Shown here one piece after another: positions 1 through 8,271 of a DNA stretch of 64,000 nt. The number at the start of each line of letters is the position of its first letter. Within the stretch, counting starts at the first letter, position 1. Location: contig JAROAZ010000021.1 of assembly GCA_029432775.1 (NCBI GenBank), positions 49,256 to 113,255 of the forward strand. The letters are read 5' to 3'. Both the position numbers and the translations under genes were made by a program. Under the pieces are notes generated by a model. It searched no databases, had not been told where the DNA came from, and saw only the letters and a list, made by a program, of their open reading frames with translations. The stretch is from Pontiellaceae bacterium B12227. GTDB taxonomy: Bacteria; Verrucomicrobiota; Kiritimatiellia; Kiritimatiellales; Pontiellaceae.

Positions 1-59
1 CATGCTTTCCTTCAAAACGCACATTGCACCCCGCATTCGATATCACTACCTTTGACTTC

Positions 60-563
60 ATGGGATTGTTCGATAAAAAATTTACAATTGTAGTGGCCTG
101 CAAAGCAAACATAACGCGCAGCGCCTATCTCGACGGATACATGAAACAGTACTTGAAAGAGCACTATCCGTATGCCCGGAAGAAAGTACGGGTCCTGTCC
201 GCCGGCGTGCGGGCCCGTGGCGGCAGCTCGGCGAACTCAGTTGTTAAACATGTTGCCCGCATCAACGGTTTCAGCTTAGGCGGACACAGCTCCGACAAAT
301 TCACCGCAAAACTGGTTAAGAATGCGGATGTCATTCTCGTAATGGAGCAATGGCAGAAAGACGAACTGGTCCAGCGCTACCCAAAGGCTGAAAATAAAAT
401 TTTCCGCATGATGGAATATCTCCAGAGCGGAGAACCCGAAGATATTCGCGACATTCCAGACCCCACCGGACAAAACACGGCCGACTTTGAAGAATTTATT
501 GATGTAGCCCATTATGAGGTCGACCGGATATTCCGCGAGCTCAGCCGCGAAGGCATAATTTAA
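60..563 (+). CDS. Low-molecular-weight protein-tyrosine phosphatase family protein
   Basis: A 167-residue protein of the LMW-PTP/arsenate reductase fold. The phosphate-binding loop CX5R(S) is visible as CKANITRS with Cys14 as nucleophile and Arg20, close to the N-terminus as is normal for the family. A DPTG segment (Asp134) near the C-terminus matches the general-acid DPY/DPF loop, although the usual aromatic residue is Thr here. The ATG at 60 is chosen; a TTG at 24 would add 12 residues with no family support. No clear ribosome binding site precedes either start. Family members dephosphorylate bacterial tyrosine kinases that control exopolysaccharide export, which would suit the polysaccharide genes far downstream, but nothing nearby ties this copy to a substrate. 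Confidence 0.85.
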   Translation: MGLFDKKFTIVVACKANITRSAYLDGYMKQYLKEHYPYARKKVRVLSAGVRARGGSSANSVVKHVARINGFSLGGHSSDKFTAKLVKNADVILVMEQWQKDELVQRYPKAENKIFRMMEYLQSGEPEDIRDIPDPTGQNTADFEEFIDVAHYEVDRIFRELSREGII

Positions 564-661
564 ATTCAACGGGAACCTGCTTCAGAGGTCCATAGAAAGA
601 GTTTGCGGGAAGTCGTGCTGAACGGTAGATTTTCCCGACTTTTTATATTATGGAGATCTCT

Positions 662-3600
662 ATGACACGTATGATGCGCGCCGGCTTGTTGGTTTGTTCT
701 GTTTTTCTCGTATATGCCCCCCTTTCCGCAAAGGAATTTCTGAAGCTCGAAATCATCAAAGCTCAGGCACAGGAAGCAACCATTCAAAAATATCCAAATT
801 CCGACGAAGTTTTGCTGGATGATTTTATCCAGATGGAATATCAGCCGGATGGCTCGTACGACTCCTGGGACGACACAGCTATCAAAGTCCTCACCGAAAA
901 GGGAAAACGCGATCAGCGCACGATGACCCTTGGCTTTGATGTAGCCTATGGAACCAACTATTTTGATCTGGTTCAGCTGATCAAGCCCGATGGTAGCGTG
1001 GTTGATATTGATGCCGAAGCCAACAGCAAGGTCATGGTCGATTCCAGCCAGATGAGCGCCAACATATATAATCCTAACAACAAACAGGTTACTCTGTCTA
1101 TCCCTGGTCTGGAGGTGGGCGACACCGTTCGTTACATCATTCACCGCAAGCGCCACAAGGCGGTTGTGCCGGGAACGTTCAGCGAATACCAAACCTTCGA
1201 AGGCAGCACGCCTTATGAGCACATGACTTTCCAGGTGATTGCCCCGAAAGAACGTCCTCTGGTGAAAATTGCATTGAAAGATGAAATCCCCGGCACCGTG
1301 ACTTTTCATGAGGAAAAGACGGAGCAGAGCGACACCATTGTCTACACCTGGAATGTGCAGGATGTCCCGCGCATGTTCAACGAACCGGATATGCCGACCC
1401 CATACACGGTGGTGCAGCGCCTGTTGATCAGTACAATGGAAAACTGGGAAGACCTTTCCAGGTGGTACTGGGACCTCTGCCTGCCGCGACTGGAACCCTC
1501 TCCGGAAATGGAAACCAAAGCCAACGAGCTGGTGAAGGGAGCCACCAACACACTCGATAAAATCAACGCGGTCTTTAATTTTGTTTCGCAGGACATTCGC
1601 TACATGGGCATTACTACCGAAGACGAAGCCCCCGGCTATGAGCCCCACGATGCCAGCATGACCTTCTCCAATCGTTACGGCGTCTGTCGCGATAAGGCAG
1701 CTCTGCTCGCCTCCATGCTCCGTATCGTGGATGTGGAAGCCTTTCCGGTCATCATCATGTCCGGCCCCAAAAAAGATGAAGAGGTTCCTCAACCCTTCTT
1801 CAACCATGCCGTCACAGCGGCACTCGGCGATGACGGAGAATATATCCTGATGGACTCCACCGATGAGAATACCAAGGACATCTTTCCCTCCTACCTGCAG
1901 AACATGAGCTACATCGTCGCCCGCCCGGAAGGCGAAACATTGCTCACGTCCCCGATCATTCCCGCCGAAGACAACCTGCTCCAAATCACCTCCCGGGGAG
2001 CACTCGATAAAGCCGGCAATCTGGAGGCCGAGAGCTCGCTGGTGTTCGAGGGTATTAACGATACGGTCTATCGTGGATACTTCTCAAAAATAAAACCGGA
2101 AGAGCGCCGCCGCTTCTTCGAAGGCCACATCAAACGCTCCATGCCCACCGCGGAGCTCCAAACATTGGAAATTCTTCCGGAAGAGCTGCGCGACACCTCC
2201 CGGCCCCTGACCATCAACCTCTCTTATTCCGCAGACAATCTGCTGATCGAAGGCGATAAGAACAAAATGCTGGTTCTTCCAAAGCTTGGAAGTTCGCTTG
2301 GCTATGCGAACTTCCTCATCGGCCAAACCGGACTGGAAAAACGGAAATATCCCCTTTTCACCCGCATGACAGCAGGAATCCGCGAAACACTCGAACTCAA
2401 TATTCCGGACGATATCGGATCGCTCAACATTCCGGACTACCGCGCAATCGATTCTGAAGAGCTGTCGTGGAATATGCAGGTAACCCAGAACGGCGCTCAG
2501 CTGACCGCCACAAACACCTTTCTCCTGAATGCGGTGGAGTTCACTCCGGAGCAATACCTTGTGCTGAAAGATAACCTGAAGGAAATTGAATATAACCTGC
2601 GTAAAAAACTGATTCTTGACCTCCCGGAACCGGGCAGCCACATCAAACCGGACGTCCGGATTCTCTCCCGTGACACGCGCATTGAACTGGAAAGCGCCGG
2701 CACATGGAAAGAAACCCAGCGGTCGCAGGTGGAAATCCTCACCTATGGAGGAAAAAAGAGTAACTCCGAAATCAAACTGGCCTACAACCCGGTCTGGCAG
2801 AACATTAAACTCACCACGGCCAAAGTCACCCATCCCGACGGAACGGTTAAAGAGCTGGGAGAGGACGAGTTGAATATTATGGATGCAAGCTGGGTATCCT
2901 CCGCCCCCCGCTATCCCGCCGAAAAATTACTGGTCGCCAACCTGCCCGGTGTCGAGATCGGAAGCGTACTGGAATACGAGTTTATTTCGTCCGTCGAAGG
3001 CAAGCCGTTCTTCTCAACGGCTCAATACTTCAACGGGCACGAACCGGTCGACCGCAAAAACGTCACCATTTCTGCGCCGGCATCGCTCGAACTGAACATC
3101 CGAAACACAGGCATCAAGGAAAACCGCACGGAAAGCGAGGGAACCGTCTCCTATTCCTGGCACGCAGCAAATCAGCCCGCCGTTGAGAAAGAAGAAGCCC
3201 TGCCCCCGTGGTACACCTTCAACCCGACCGTCTTCATTTCCTCCAGCGATTGGAAAACCTATGGAAACGCCGTCCGTAATGCCTTGCTGACCGCAACTGA
3301 AGACCAGCCCGCAACAGAACAACTGGCCGAAGAACTGACCGCCGATGTGAAAGGCGAAACGGCCAAAGCCATTGCCATCCGCGACTGGTTGGCCATGAAT
3401 GTTCGTCAGGCCGGTCCCGGTCTCACCAGCCTGCCGCTCTCCGCCATCTCCAACGCAGACATCACGCTCAGCGACCGCTACGGAAACAACCCGGACCGTA
3501 TGATTCTTCTGTACACCCTGCTCAAGGCATCCGGCTTCGATCCGGAATTCATACTCTCCGGTGGCATCTCCATGATTCCGGAGGCCGCGGAACCCAAGCT

Positions 3601-4423
3601 CGCCGTCCCATCCCGACGGGCCTTCAACTCGGTATTGGTCAAAGTCGAAGTGGATGGCGAAACGCTCTTCATGAGCGGGTCGTCGCAATATGCCGAACTT
3701 GGAACTTCGGCTTATGACCGTCGCGTCCAATTGGATCTCGACGATGGAGCCATCAGCAAAATCAAGGTGGATTCAGAAAAAGAAGACCGTTCGCACACGA
3801 TTCATGAAATCAGCATCTCTGCCAACGGGCAGGCCGGGCTGACTCAGATCGCAACCGTTCAGGGAACCGCCTTCGCCGGCTTCCACCAGCGCTATGCGGA
3901 AATCACCCCGGAAAACCTCCGTCGCCATTACCTTGAAATCGTCAGCGGAATTTCCCAATCGGCCAGAGCGGCCTCGGACCTGATCACCGACTATGCCGAC
4001 TATCCCGGCAAAATCGAATACTCCGTGGTGGCCGATCGTTATGCCGTACAGGACGGAGAATATCTTTACTTCGTTGTCCCGGGAGGACTGGGAAATCTTC
4101 TATCCTATCGCTCCAACGAACGCACCCTGCCGCTGGCATGGAACAACTATGTGGATACGATCTCCGAATACAACATCATCCTGCCCGATGGCTTTGAACC
4201 GGTCATTATGCCGAAAGCGTTCTCCTGGCAGGCACCGCACGGAGCCGGCATGGTTGAGATTGCGGTCGAATATTCCAAACGGGCCAATGCGATCCGAATG
4301 GTGCAGATCGCCGACCTCAAACCGGCCCTGATTCCGGCCGAAGAATTCCCCGCCATCATCGAAGCCTCCAGAAAACTCGCCCACCCGGACATGCGTACCA
4401 TTCTGCTGAAAAAGACCAGATAG
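662..4423 (+). CDS. Exported tandem DUF3857/transglutaminase-like protein
   Basis: A 1253-residue exported protein with an N-terminal Sec signal peptide ending near LSAKE. It contains two successive copies of a DUF3857 plus transglutaminase-like unit. In the first, the papain-like triad can be read as Cys342 (RYGVCRDKA), His382 (FFNHAV) and Asp398 (LMDSTDE). In the second, the matching segment is DRYGNNPDRM, with Asn943 where the nucleophilic Cys should be, so that half is probably catalytically dead and structural. The start is the ATG at 662 because GGAG lies six bases upstream; the in-frame ATG at 650 lacks this. The family is common in Bacteroidetes and PVC bacteria as periplasmic proteins of unknown substrate. 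It stands alone in front of a SOUL gene. Confidence 0.85.
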   Translation: MTRMMRAGLLVCSVFLVYAPLSAKEFLKLEIIKAQAQEATIQKYPNSDEVLLDDFIQMEYQPDGSYDSWDDTAIKVLTEKGKRDQRTMTLGFDVAYGTNYFDLVQLIKPDGSVVDIDAEANSKVMVDSSQMSANIYNPNNKQVTLSIPGLEVGDTVRYIIHRKRHKAVVPGTFSEYQTFEGSTPYEHMTFQVIAPKERPLVKIALKDEIPGTVTFHEEKTEQSDTIVYTWNVQDVPRMFNEPDMPTPYTVVQRLLISTMENWEDLSRWYWDLCLPRLEPSPEMETKANELVKGATNTLDKINAVFNFVSQDIRYMGITTEDEAPGYEPHDASMTFSNRYGVCRDKAALLASMLRIVDVEAFPVIIMSGPKKDEEVPQPFFNHAVTAALGDDGEYILMDSTDENTKDIFPSYLQNMSYIVARPEGETLLTSPIIPAEDNLLQITSRGALDKAGNLEAESSLVFEGINDTVYRGYFSKIKPEERRRFFEGHIKRSMPTAELQTLEILPEELRDTSRPLTINLSYSADNLLIEGDKNKMLVLPKLGSSLGYANFLIGQTGLEKRKYPLFTRMTAGIRETLELNIPDDIGSLNIPDYRAIDSEELSWNMQVTQNGAQLTATNTFLLNAVEFTPEQYLVLKDNLKEIEYNLRKKLILDLPEPGSHIKPDVRILSRDTRIELESAGTWKETQRSQVEILTYGGKKSNSEIKLAYNPVWQNIKLTTAKVTHPDGTVKELGEDELNIMDASWVSSAPRYPAEKLLVANLPGVEIGSVLEYEFISSVEGKPFFSTAQYFNGHEPVDRKNVTISAPASLELNIRNTGIKENRTESEGTVSYSWHAANQPAVEKEEALPPWYTFNPTVFISSSDWKTYGNAVRNALLTATEDQPATEQLAEELTADVKGETAKAIAIRDWLAMNVRQAGPGLTSLPLSAISNADITLSDRYGNNPDRMILLYTLLKASGFDPEFILSGGISMIPEAAEPKLAVPSRRAFNSVLVKVEVDGETLFMSGSSQYAELGTSAYDRRVQLDLDDGAISKIKVDSEKEDRSHTIHEISISANGQAGLTQIATVQGTAFAGFHQRYAEITPENLRRHYLEIVSGISQSARAASDLITDYADYPGKIEYSVVADRYAVQDGEYLYFVVPGGLGNLLSYRSNERTLPLAWNNYVDTISEYNIILPDGFEPVIMPKAFSWQAPHGAGMVEIAVEYSKRANAIRMVQIADLKPALIPAEEFPAIIEASRKLAHPDMRTILLKKTR
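2277..2291. repeat. TTCCAA-N3-TTGGAA palindrome (perfect copy, spacer AGC)
   Basis: Inside the DUF3857 gene, read as L-P-K-L-G-S (palindrome starts at codon position 2). A one-mismatch copy lies 121 bp upstream at 2156, read as L-Q-T-L-E. Confidence 0.8.
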
Positions 4424-4477
4424 GCCGTAAGGTTTCCGGAATTTGCCCGAACGTTTCTTATTACAAGGAGAAAACGT

Positions 4478-5035
4478 ATGAATGCATTATGGGTAGTTGC
4501 TGCAGCCGCGCTGGCTGTTCCGGCAATGAGTGTTGCGTATGAAAAGGCCTTCAAATCAACCGATGCGGGTACGATCGAGATCAAAGAGATTCCGGAACGA
4601 ACATTGATCGTGGCCCGGCGGGGCGAGAGCTATTTCGAAGAAAACAATGCCCTTTTCGGTCAGCTGTTCCGCTACATCAAAGACAACGATGTTTCAATGA
4701 CCGTGCCTGTTAAAGCAGATATCGACCCCGGAAATATGTATTTCTATGTCGGGTCAAAAGATCTGGCCAAAGACCTCCGGGACACCGATTCTGTGAAAGT
4801 CGTGGTGGAACCGGTCAGACAAGTGCTCAGCATTGGTGTTCGGGGCGGATATTCCGAAAACAACTTCAGAAAGGCCCGCGAGAAGCTGTTCGAACAGCTC
4901 GATGCTTCCAAAGACTGGAAAGTAACCGGCGAAGCCTATGCCATTTTCTGGAACGGGCCTTATGTTCCGTCGTTCATGAAAAAGTTTGAAGTACACGTGC
5001 CCATTGTACCGGCAGTGGATGATAAGGAAGAATAG
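4478..5035 (+). CDS. SOUL heme-binding family protein, exported
   Basis: A 185-residue protein with a short hydrophobic N-terminal signal, then a SOUL/HBP domain. Recognisable landmarks are the YE-(x)n-EIKEIPERTLIVAR opening strand, the MTVPV segment equivalent to the family MTAPV motif, and the closing AIFWNGPYVPSFMKKFEVHVPI-type strand pair typical of SOUL proteins. AAGGAG precedes the ATG. SOUL domains bind heme or small hydrophobic ligands and share the GyrI-like fold; no single conserved heme ligand exists across the family, so binding here is an inference. The next gene starts five bases after the stop, so the two are probably co-transcribed. Confidence 0.85.
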   Translation: MNALWVVAAAALAVPAMSVAYEKAFKSTDAGTIEIKEIPERTLIVARRGESYFEENNALFGQLFRYIKDNDVSMTVPVKADIDPGNMYFYVGSKDLAKDLRDTDSVKVVVEPVRQVLSIGVRGGYSENNFRKAREKLFEQLDASKDWKVTGEAYAIFWNGPYVPSFMKKFEVHVPIVPAVDDKEE

Positions 5036-5040
5036 AATAT

Positions 5041-5712
5041 ATGAGACTACATTGGCTGCAGCATGTTGAGTTCGAGGGACTCGGCTTCATCGAAGACTGG
5101 GCGGTGGAGCAGGGATTCGCGATCACCTGCACACGGCTCTATGAAAATGATGATTTCCCCGAACTGGACGACTTTGACTGGTTGATCGTCATGGGCGGCC
5201 CGATGGGCATCTTTGATTACAACGATTATCCGTGGCTCACTGAAGAAAAGGAATTCATTGAGTTGGCGATCGACGAGGAAAAAACCGTTCTCGGCATCTG
5301 CCTCGGCGCTCAGCTGATGGCTGATGTACTCGGTGCGAAGGTTTACCCCGGCCCGCAAAAAGAGATCGGCTGGTTCCCCATCCACCGCTCGGCAGACGCT
5401 CCCGCTCTGATTCCGGAAGAGCTTACGGTATTCCATTGGCACGGCGACACCTTTGAGACTCCCGATAATGCCGTGCCATTAGCAACCAGCAATCCGGGAA
5501 TCAACCAGGGCTTTGTCTATAACGATCGAGCGGTTGCCCTTCAGTTTCATATGGAAACCACGCCCGAAAGCATGGCCTCTCTCATTGAAAATTGCGGCCA
5601 CGAGCTGGTTGATGCGCCCTTCGTCCAGAGCGAAGAAGAGCTGAAAGCCGGACTTCCAAACATTGGAACCGTGAATGCCGCGATGAAACAGCTGCTCGAT
5701 GCATTGATCTGA
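5041..5712 (+). CDS. Class I glutamine amidotransferase-like protein
   Basis: A 223-residue stand-alone GATase1 protein of the GMP synthase/YfeJ-like type. The nucleophile elbow GICLGAQ holds Cys87, and the His-x-Glu pair is QFHMETTP (His170, Glu172), so the full Cys-His-Glu triad is present. The oxyanion-forming MGGPMGIFD motif is also clear. There is no fused synthase domain, so the ammonia acceptor is unknown; stand-alone family members include gamma-glutamyl hydrolases and deamidating enzymes. It follows the SOUL gene after five bases, suggesting a two-gene transcript. A perfect copy of the dispersed palindrome lies near its 3' end at 5654. Confidence 0.85.
   Translation: MRLHWLQHVEFEGLGFIEDWAVEQGFAITCTRLYENDDFPELDDFDWLIVMGGPMGIFDYNDYPWLTEEKEFIELAIDEEKTVLGICLGAQLMADVLGAKVYPGPQKEIGWFPIHRSADAPALIPEELTVFHWHGDTFETPDNAVPLATSNPGINQGFVYNDRAVALQFHMETTPESMASLIENCGHELVDAPFVQSEEELKAGLPNIGTVNAAMKQLLDALI
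5654..5668. repeat. TTCCAA-N3-TTGGAA palindrome (perfect copy, spacer ACA)
   Basis: Within the amidotransferase gene, read as L-P-N-I-G-T. Confidence 0.8.
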
Positions 5713-5800
5713 TTCCGGCGTCCACAATCAGCCGCCCTGCTCCGTCTCACTAGTACCAGTGATACTGACAAATAGTAATTGGGGACGGGGACGGTTGAAC

Positions 5801-8089
5801 ATGACGTGGAAAAAAACATTTGCACTCCTTATGGCGGTGTGCGCGGCCGGAATCTCGCAAAACGGGTATTCGGCAGATACGGTTCTCAGCACAACGTTAC
5901 CGACCGGTCTTCAGCCGCAGGCGGCCGAATTGCTACTGAATGCCGGCATTAAAGAAGTGGCATTCATTAAACGCTTCACCCTCAATGCCAATCATGTCTA
6001 CACCGAATATGTAAACAGCAAATGGCTGCCCGGAGGAAACCTCTGCATCCTGAATCTGGAAACAGGTCTGGTGCGCGATCTGGTTCCCGAATTAAACAAC
6101 GGCGTATTCAACCGGTTCGATATTTCGTTCGATGCGCAGAAAGTGGTGTTCGACTACAAGAACAGCAACGACAAGGGATACCGCATCTTTGAAGTCAATA
6201 TCGACGGAACCGGCTTACGGCAATTAACCTTTCCTGAACCCGACGAACAGGAACTCATCGCCAAATACGGAAGCAAGCGCTATCACCACGGCACCGACGA
6301 TCTGCACCCCTGCTACCTGCCGGATGGCGGCATTGTCTTTGCAACCACGCGCTGTCAGTATTCCATACTCTGCAACTCCTCCGACGTTTTCACCACGAAG
6401 ATCCTCTACCGGATGGATGGCGACGGAAACAACATGCGGCCGCTGAGTAACAGTGCGGTGAGCGAAGCTTCACCGGTGGTAATGCCGGATGGCCGAATCC
6501 TCTACCACCGATGGGAATATGTGGATAAGGCCGCCGGAAACCTGAAGTGCCTATGGGCCATGAAGCCCGACGGTTCTGCTTCTGTGGAGGTCTACGGAAA
6601 CACGATTACGCATCCCGAAACCATGATTTACCCCCGCCCCGTCCCGGGTGCTCCCAACAAAATCTGTATGCTCGGGGCCACTCATTGGGGGCCGAATAAT
6701 GCGCTGGGCACCGTCATTGTCGTGGATACCGCGAAAAATATCCGCTCCACCGATGCCATGGAGTTCATCACCAAAGATGTCAACGCCCTGGGCCATGCCG
6801 GGTTCTATTTCAAAGATGAAAATGACCAATGGAAAGTGGACAAGACGGGCCTTCCCGGCCGCCTGTTCAAAGACCCGTTCCCCGTCTCGGAAAACCTGTT
6901 CATTGTTTCGCATAAACCTAAAGGGCTTCGCTGGGATGATCCCGTTGGCTACGATCTCACGCTGCTCGATGAAAACGGAGCGGGAACCGTCCTCTACCGC
7001 GATTCCGAAATCTCCTGCTGGCACCCCTTTCCGCTGGTATCGCGCCAAAAGCCCCCCGTACTGGGCGGCGACCTTGAGCTGGAGAAAGACACAGCCACCT
7101 GCGTGGTCACCGATGTCTATGAGGGCATGAATGGTGTTGAGTCGGAGACCATCCGGTTCCTACGTATCATAGAACAGGTTCCCCGCCCGTGGGCAGCGCG
7201 AAATACCTGGTTCAAAAAGGACCGCGACGGCATGGCGCACACAGCGCTGGGATACGGAATTCTCGGGCTGAAAGTACAGCACGGTATTGTTCCGGTTGAG
7301 ACCGATGGATCCGCCAGCTTCACCGTTCCCGCAAACCGGAACATCTATTTCCAGGCCTTGGATAAAAATCTGATGGCCGTCCAGACCGAACGCACCTATG
7401 TGAATTATATGCCCGGCGAAACCCGTAGTTGCGTCGGCTGTCATGAAATGCCCAACAGCGCCCCGGTGAGCCGGGGCATGCCCCTCGCCCTTGGCAGGCC
7501 GCCTTCGACACCGGCCGCACAACCGGGCGAAACCTCTGCTCAGAAGGTGTTCGACTATGCCCGCCAGATCCAGCCGATCTGGGATGAGCATTGCATCGAA
7601 TGTCATGGCATAACGGATCCGAAAGGCGGACTGAACCTAACGGGCGCCCCGGAGGGCATTTACAGCGTTTCCTACAATAATCTTCTGAAACGACCGAAAG
7701 GAAAAAGTAATCTGATCGGGAACAACAAGCTCCTGAACGAAAATGCCGGATCGGCCAATATTGAATACCTGCCGCCCTATTCCACCGGTTCAACCACCAG
7801 TCTGCTGTTGGCCATCCACGCAAGGGGCCGGTTTGAACCCCGCGACCCTCAAGTGGCCGCACTGGCCCGGAAGCACGCCATGTGGCATAGAAACGTTGTG
7901 CTTTCGGATGACGAGTTCTATCGCATTGCCAACTGGATCGATGCCAAATGTCAGTTTCACCCCTCTTATTGGGGTCGTAAAAATGCTGAGTTTTCGGAAC
8001 ACCCCAATTTCCGGCCCGAAGTAACTTTCGCCGAAGCCACCAGTCGGAGTATCCCGGCAAAAATTGCGGCGAACGAAACATCAGAATAG
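5801..8089 (+). CDS. Exported diheme cytochrome c with TolB-like propeller (HzsA-like layout)
   Basis: A 762-residue exported protein: signal peptide (residues 1-25), an N-terminal region with TolB/WD40-like propeller repeats (for example DISFDAQKVVFDYK, LPDGGIVFATTR, MPDGRILYHR), then a middle domain and two CXXCH heme-c sites, CVGCH at 544-548 and CIECH at 598-602. This order resembles the alpha subunit of anammox hydrazine synthase and its many PVC homologues, whose functions are mostly unknown. No hzsB/C-like partner is present, so hydrazine synthesis should not be assumed. The ATG at 5801 starts the signal peptide directly; the upstream GTG at 5759 would add a hydrophilic stretch. It stands between an amidotransferase and a transporter, so substrate is unknown. 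Confidence 0.75.
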   Translation: MTWKKTFALLMAVCAAGISQNGYSADTVLSTTLPTGLQPQAAELLLNAGIKEVAFIKRFTLNANHVYTEYVNSKWLPGGNLCILNLETGLVRDLVPELNNGVFNRFDISFDAQKVVFDYKNSNDKGYRIFEVNIDGTGLRQLTFPEPDEQELIAKYGSKRYHHGTDDLHPCYLPDGGIVFATTRCQYSILCNSSDVFTTKILYRMDGDGNNMRPLSNSAVSEASPVVMPDGRILYHRWEYVDKAAGNLKCLWAMKPDGSASVEVYGNTITHPETMIYPRPVPGAPNKICMLGATHWGPNNALGTVIVVDTAKNIRSTDAMEFITKDVNALGHAGFYFKDENDQWKVDKTGLPGRLFKDPFPVSENLFIVSHKPKGLRWDDPVGYDLTLLDENGAGTVLYRDSEISCWHPFPLVSRQKPPVLGGDLELEKDTATCVVTDVYEGMNGVESETIRFLRIIEQVPRPWAARNTWFKKDRDGMAHTALGYGILGLKVQHGIVPVETDGSASFTVPANRNIYFQALDKNLMAVQTERTYVNYMPGETRSCVGCHEMPNSAPVSRGMPLALGRPPSTPAAQPGETSAQKVFDYARQIQPIWDEHCIECHGITDPKGGLNLTGAPEGIYSVSYNNLLKRPKGKSNLIGNNKLLNENAGSANIEYLPPYSTGSTTSLLLAIHARGRFEPRDPQVAALARKHAMWHRNVVLSDDEFYRIANWIDAKCQFHPSYWGRKNAEFSEHPNFRPEVTFAEATSRSIPAKIAANETSE

Positions 8090-8131
8090 TCCGCCAATGC
8101 TCCGTCATCGCAGCCCGATGTAAAGCCCGCT

Positions 8132-8198
8132 CAACCGCTGCGGCAACAGAGTGCCGCCCTCCAATCCCACCCATCTGGAGGGCGGATCTCCGCCATCC
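8132..8198. repeat. Palindromic repeat element, diverged copy of the 12.3/14.3 kb family
   Basis: The intergenic stretch 8090-8271 carries CTGCGGCAACAGAGTGCCG followed by CCCTCCA and, after a short gap, TCTGGAGGGCGGA. The two parts can fold into consecutive hairpins (CGGCA/TGCCG and CCTCCA/TGGAGG). The same arrangement recurs at 12329-12399 and three times at 14250-14548. No coding potential is seen in this gap. Confidence 0.6.
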
Positions 8199-8271
8199 CC
8201 CAGATCATCCTTGACGCTTTGCGGCGCTCATGTCATATATGTCATCTTTATTAACTAATTAAGGGAATGCC

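Noticed and set aside
566..1984. 472-codon minus-strand open frame
   Set aside because: Antisense shadow of the DUF3857 gene, which has a signal peptide, domains and a good ribosome binding site.
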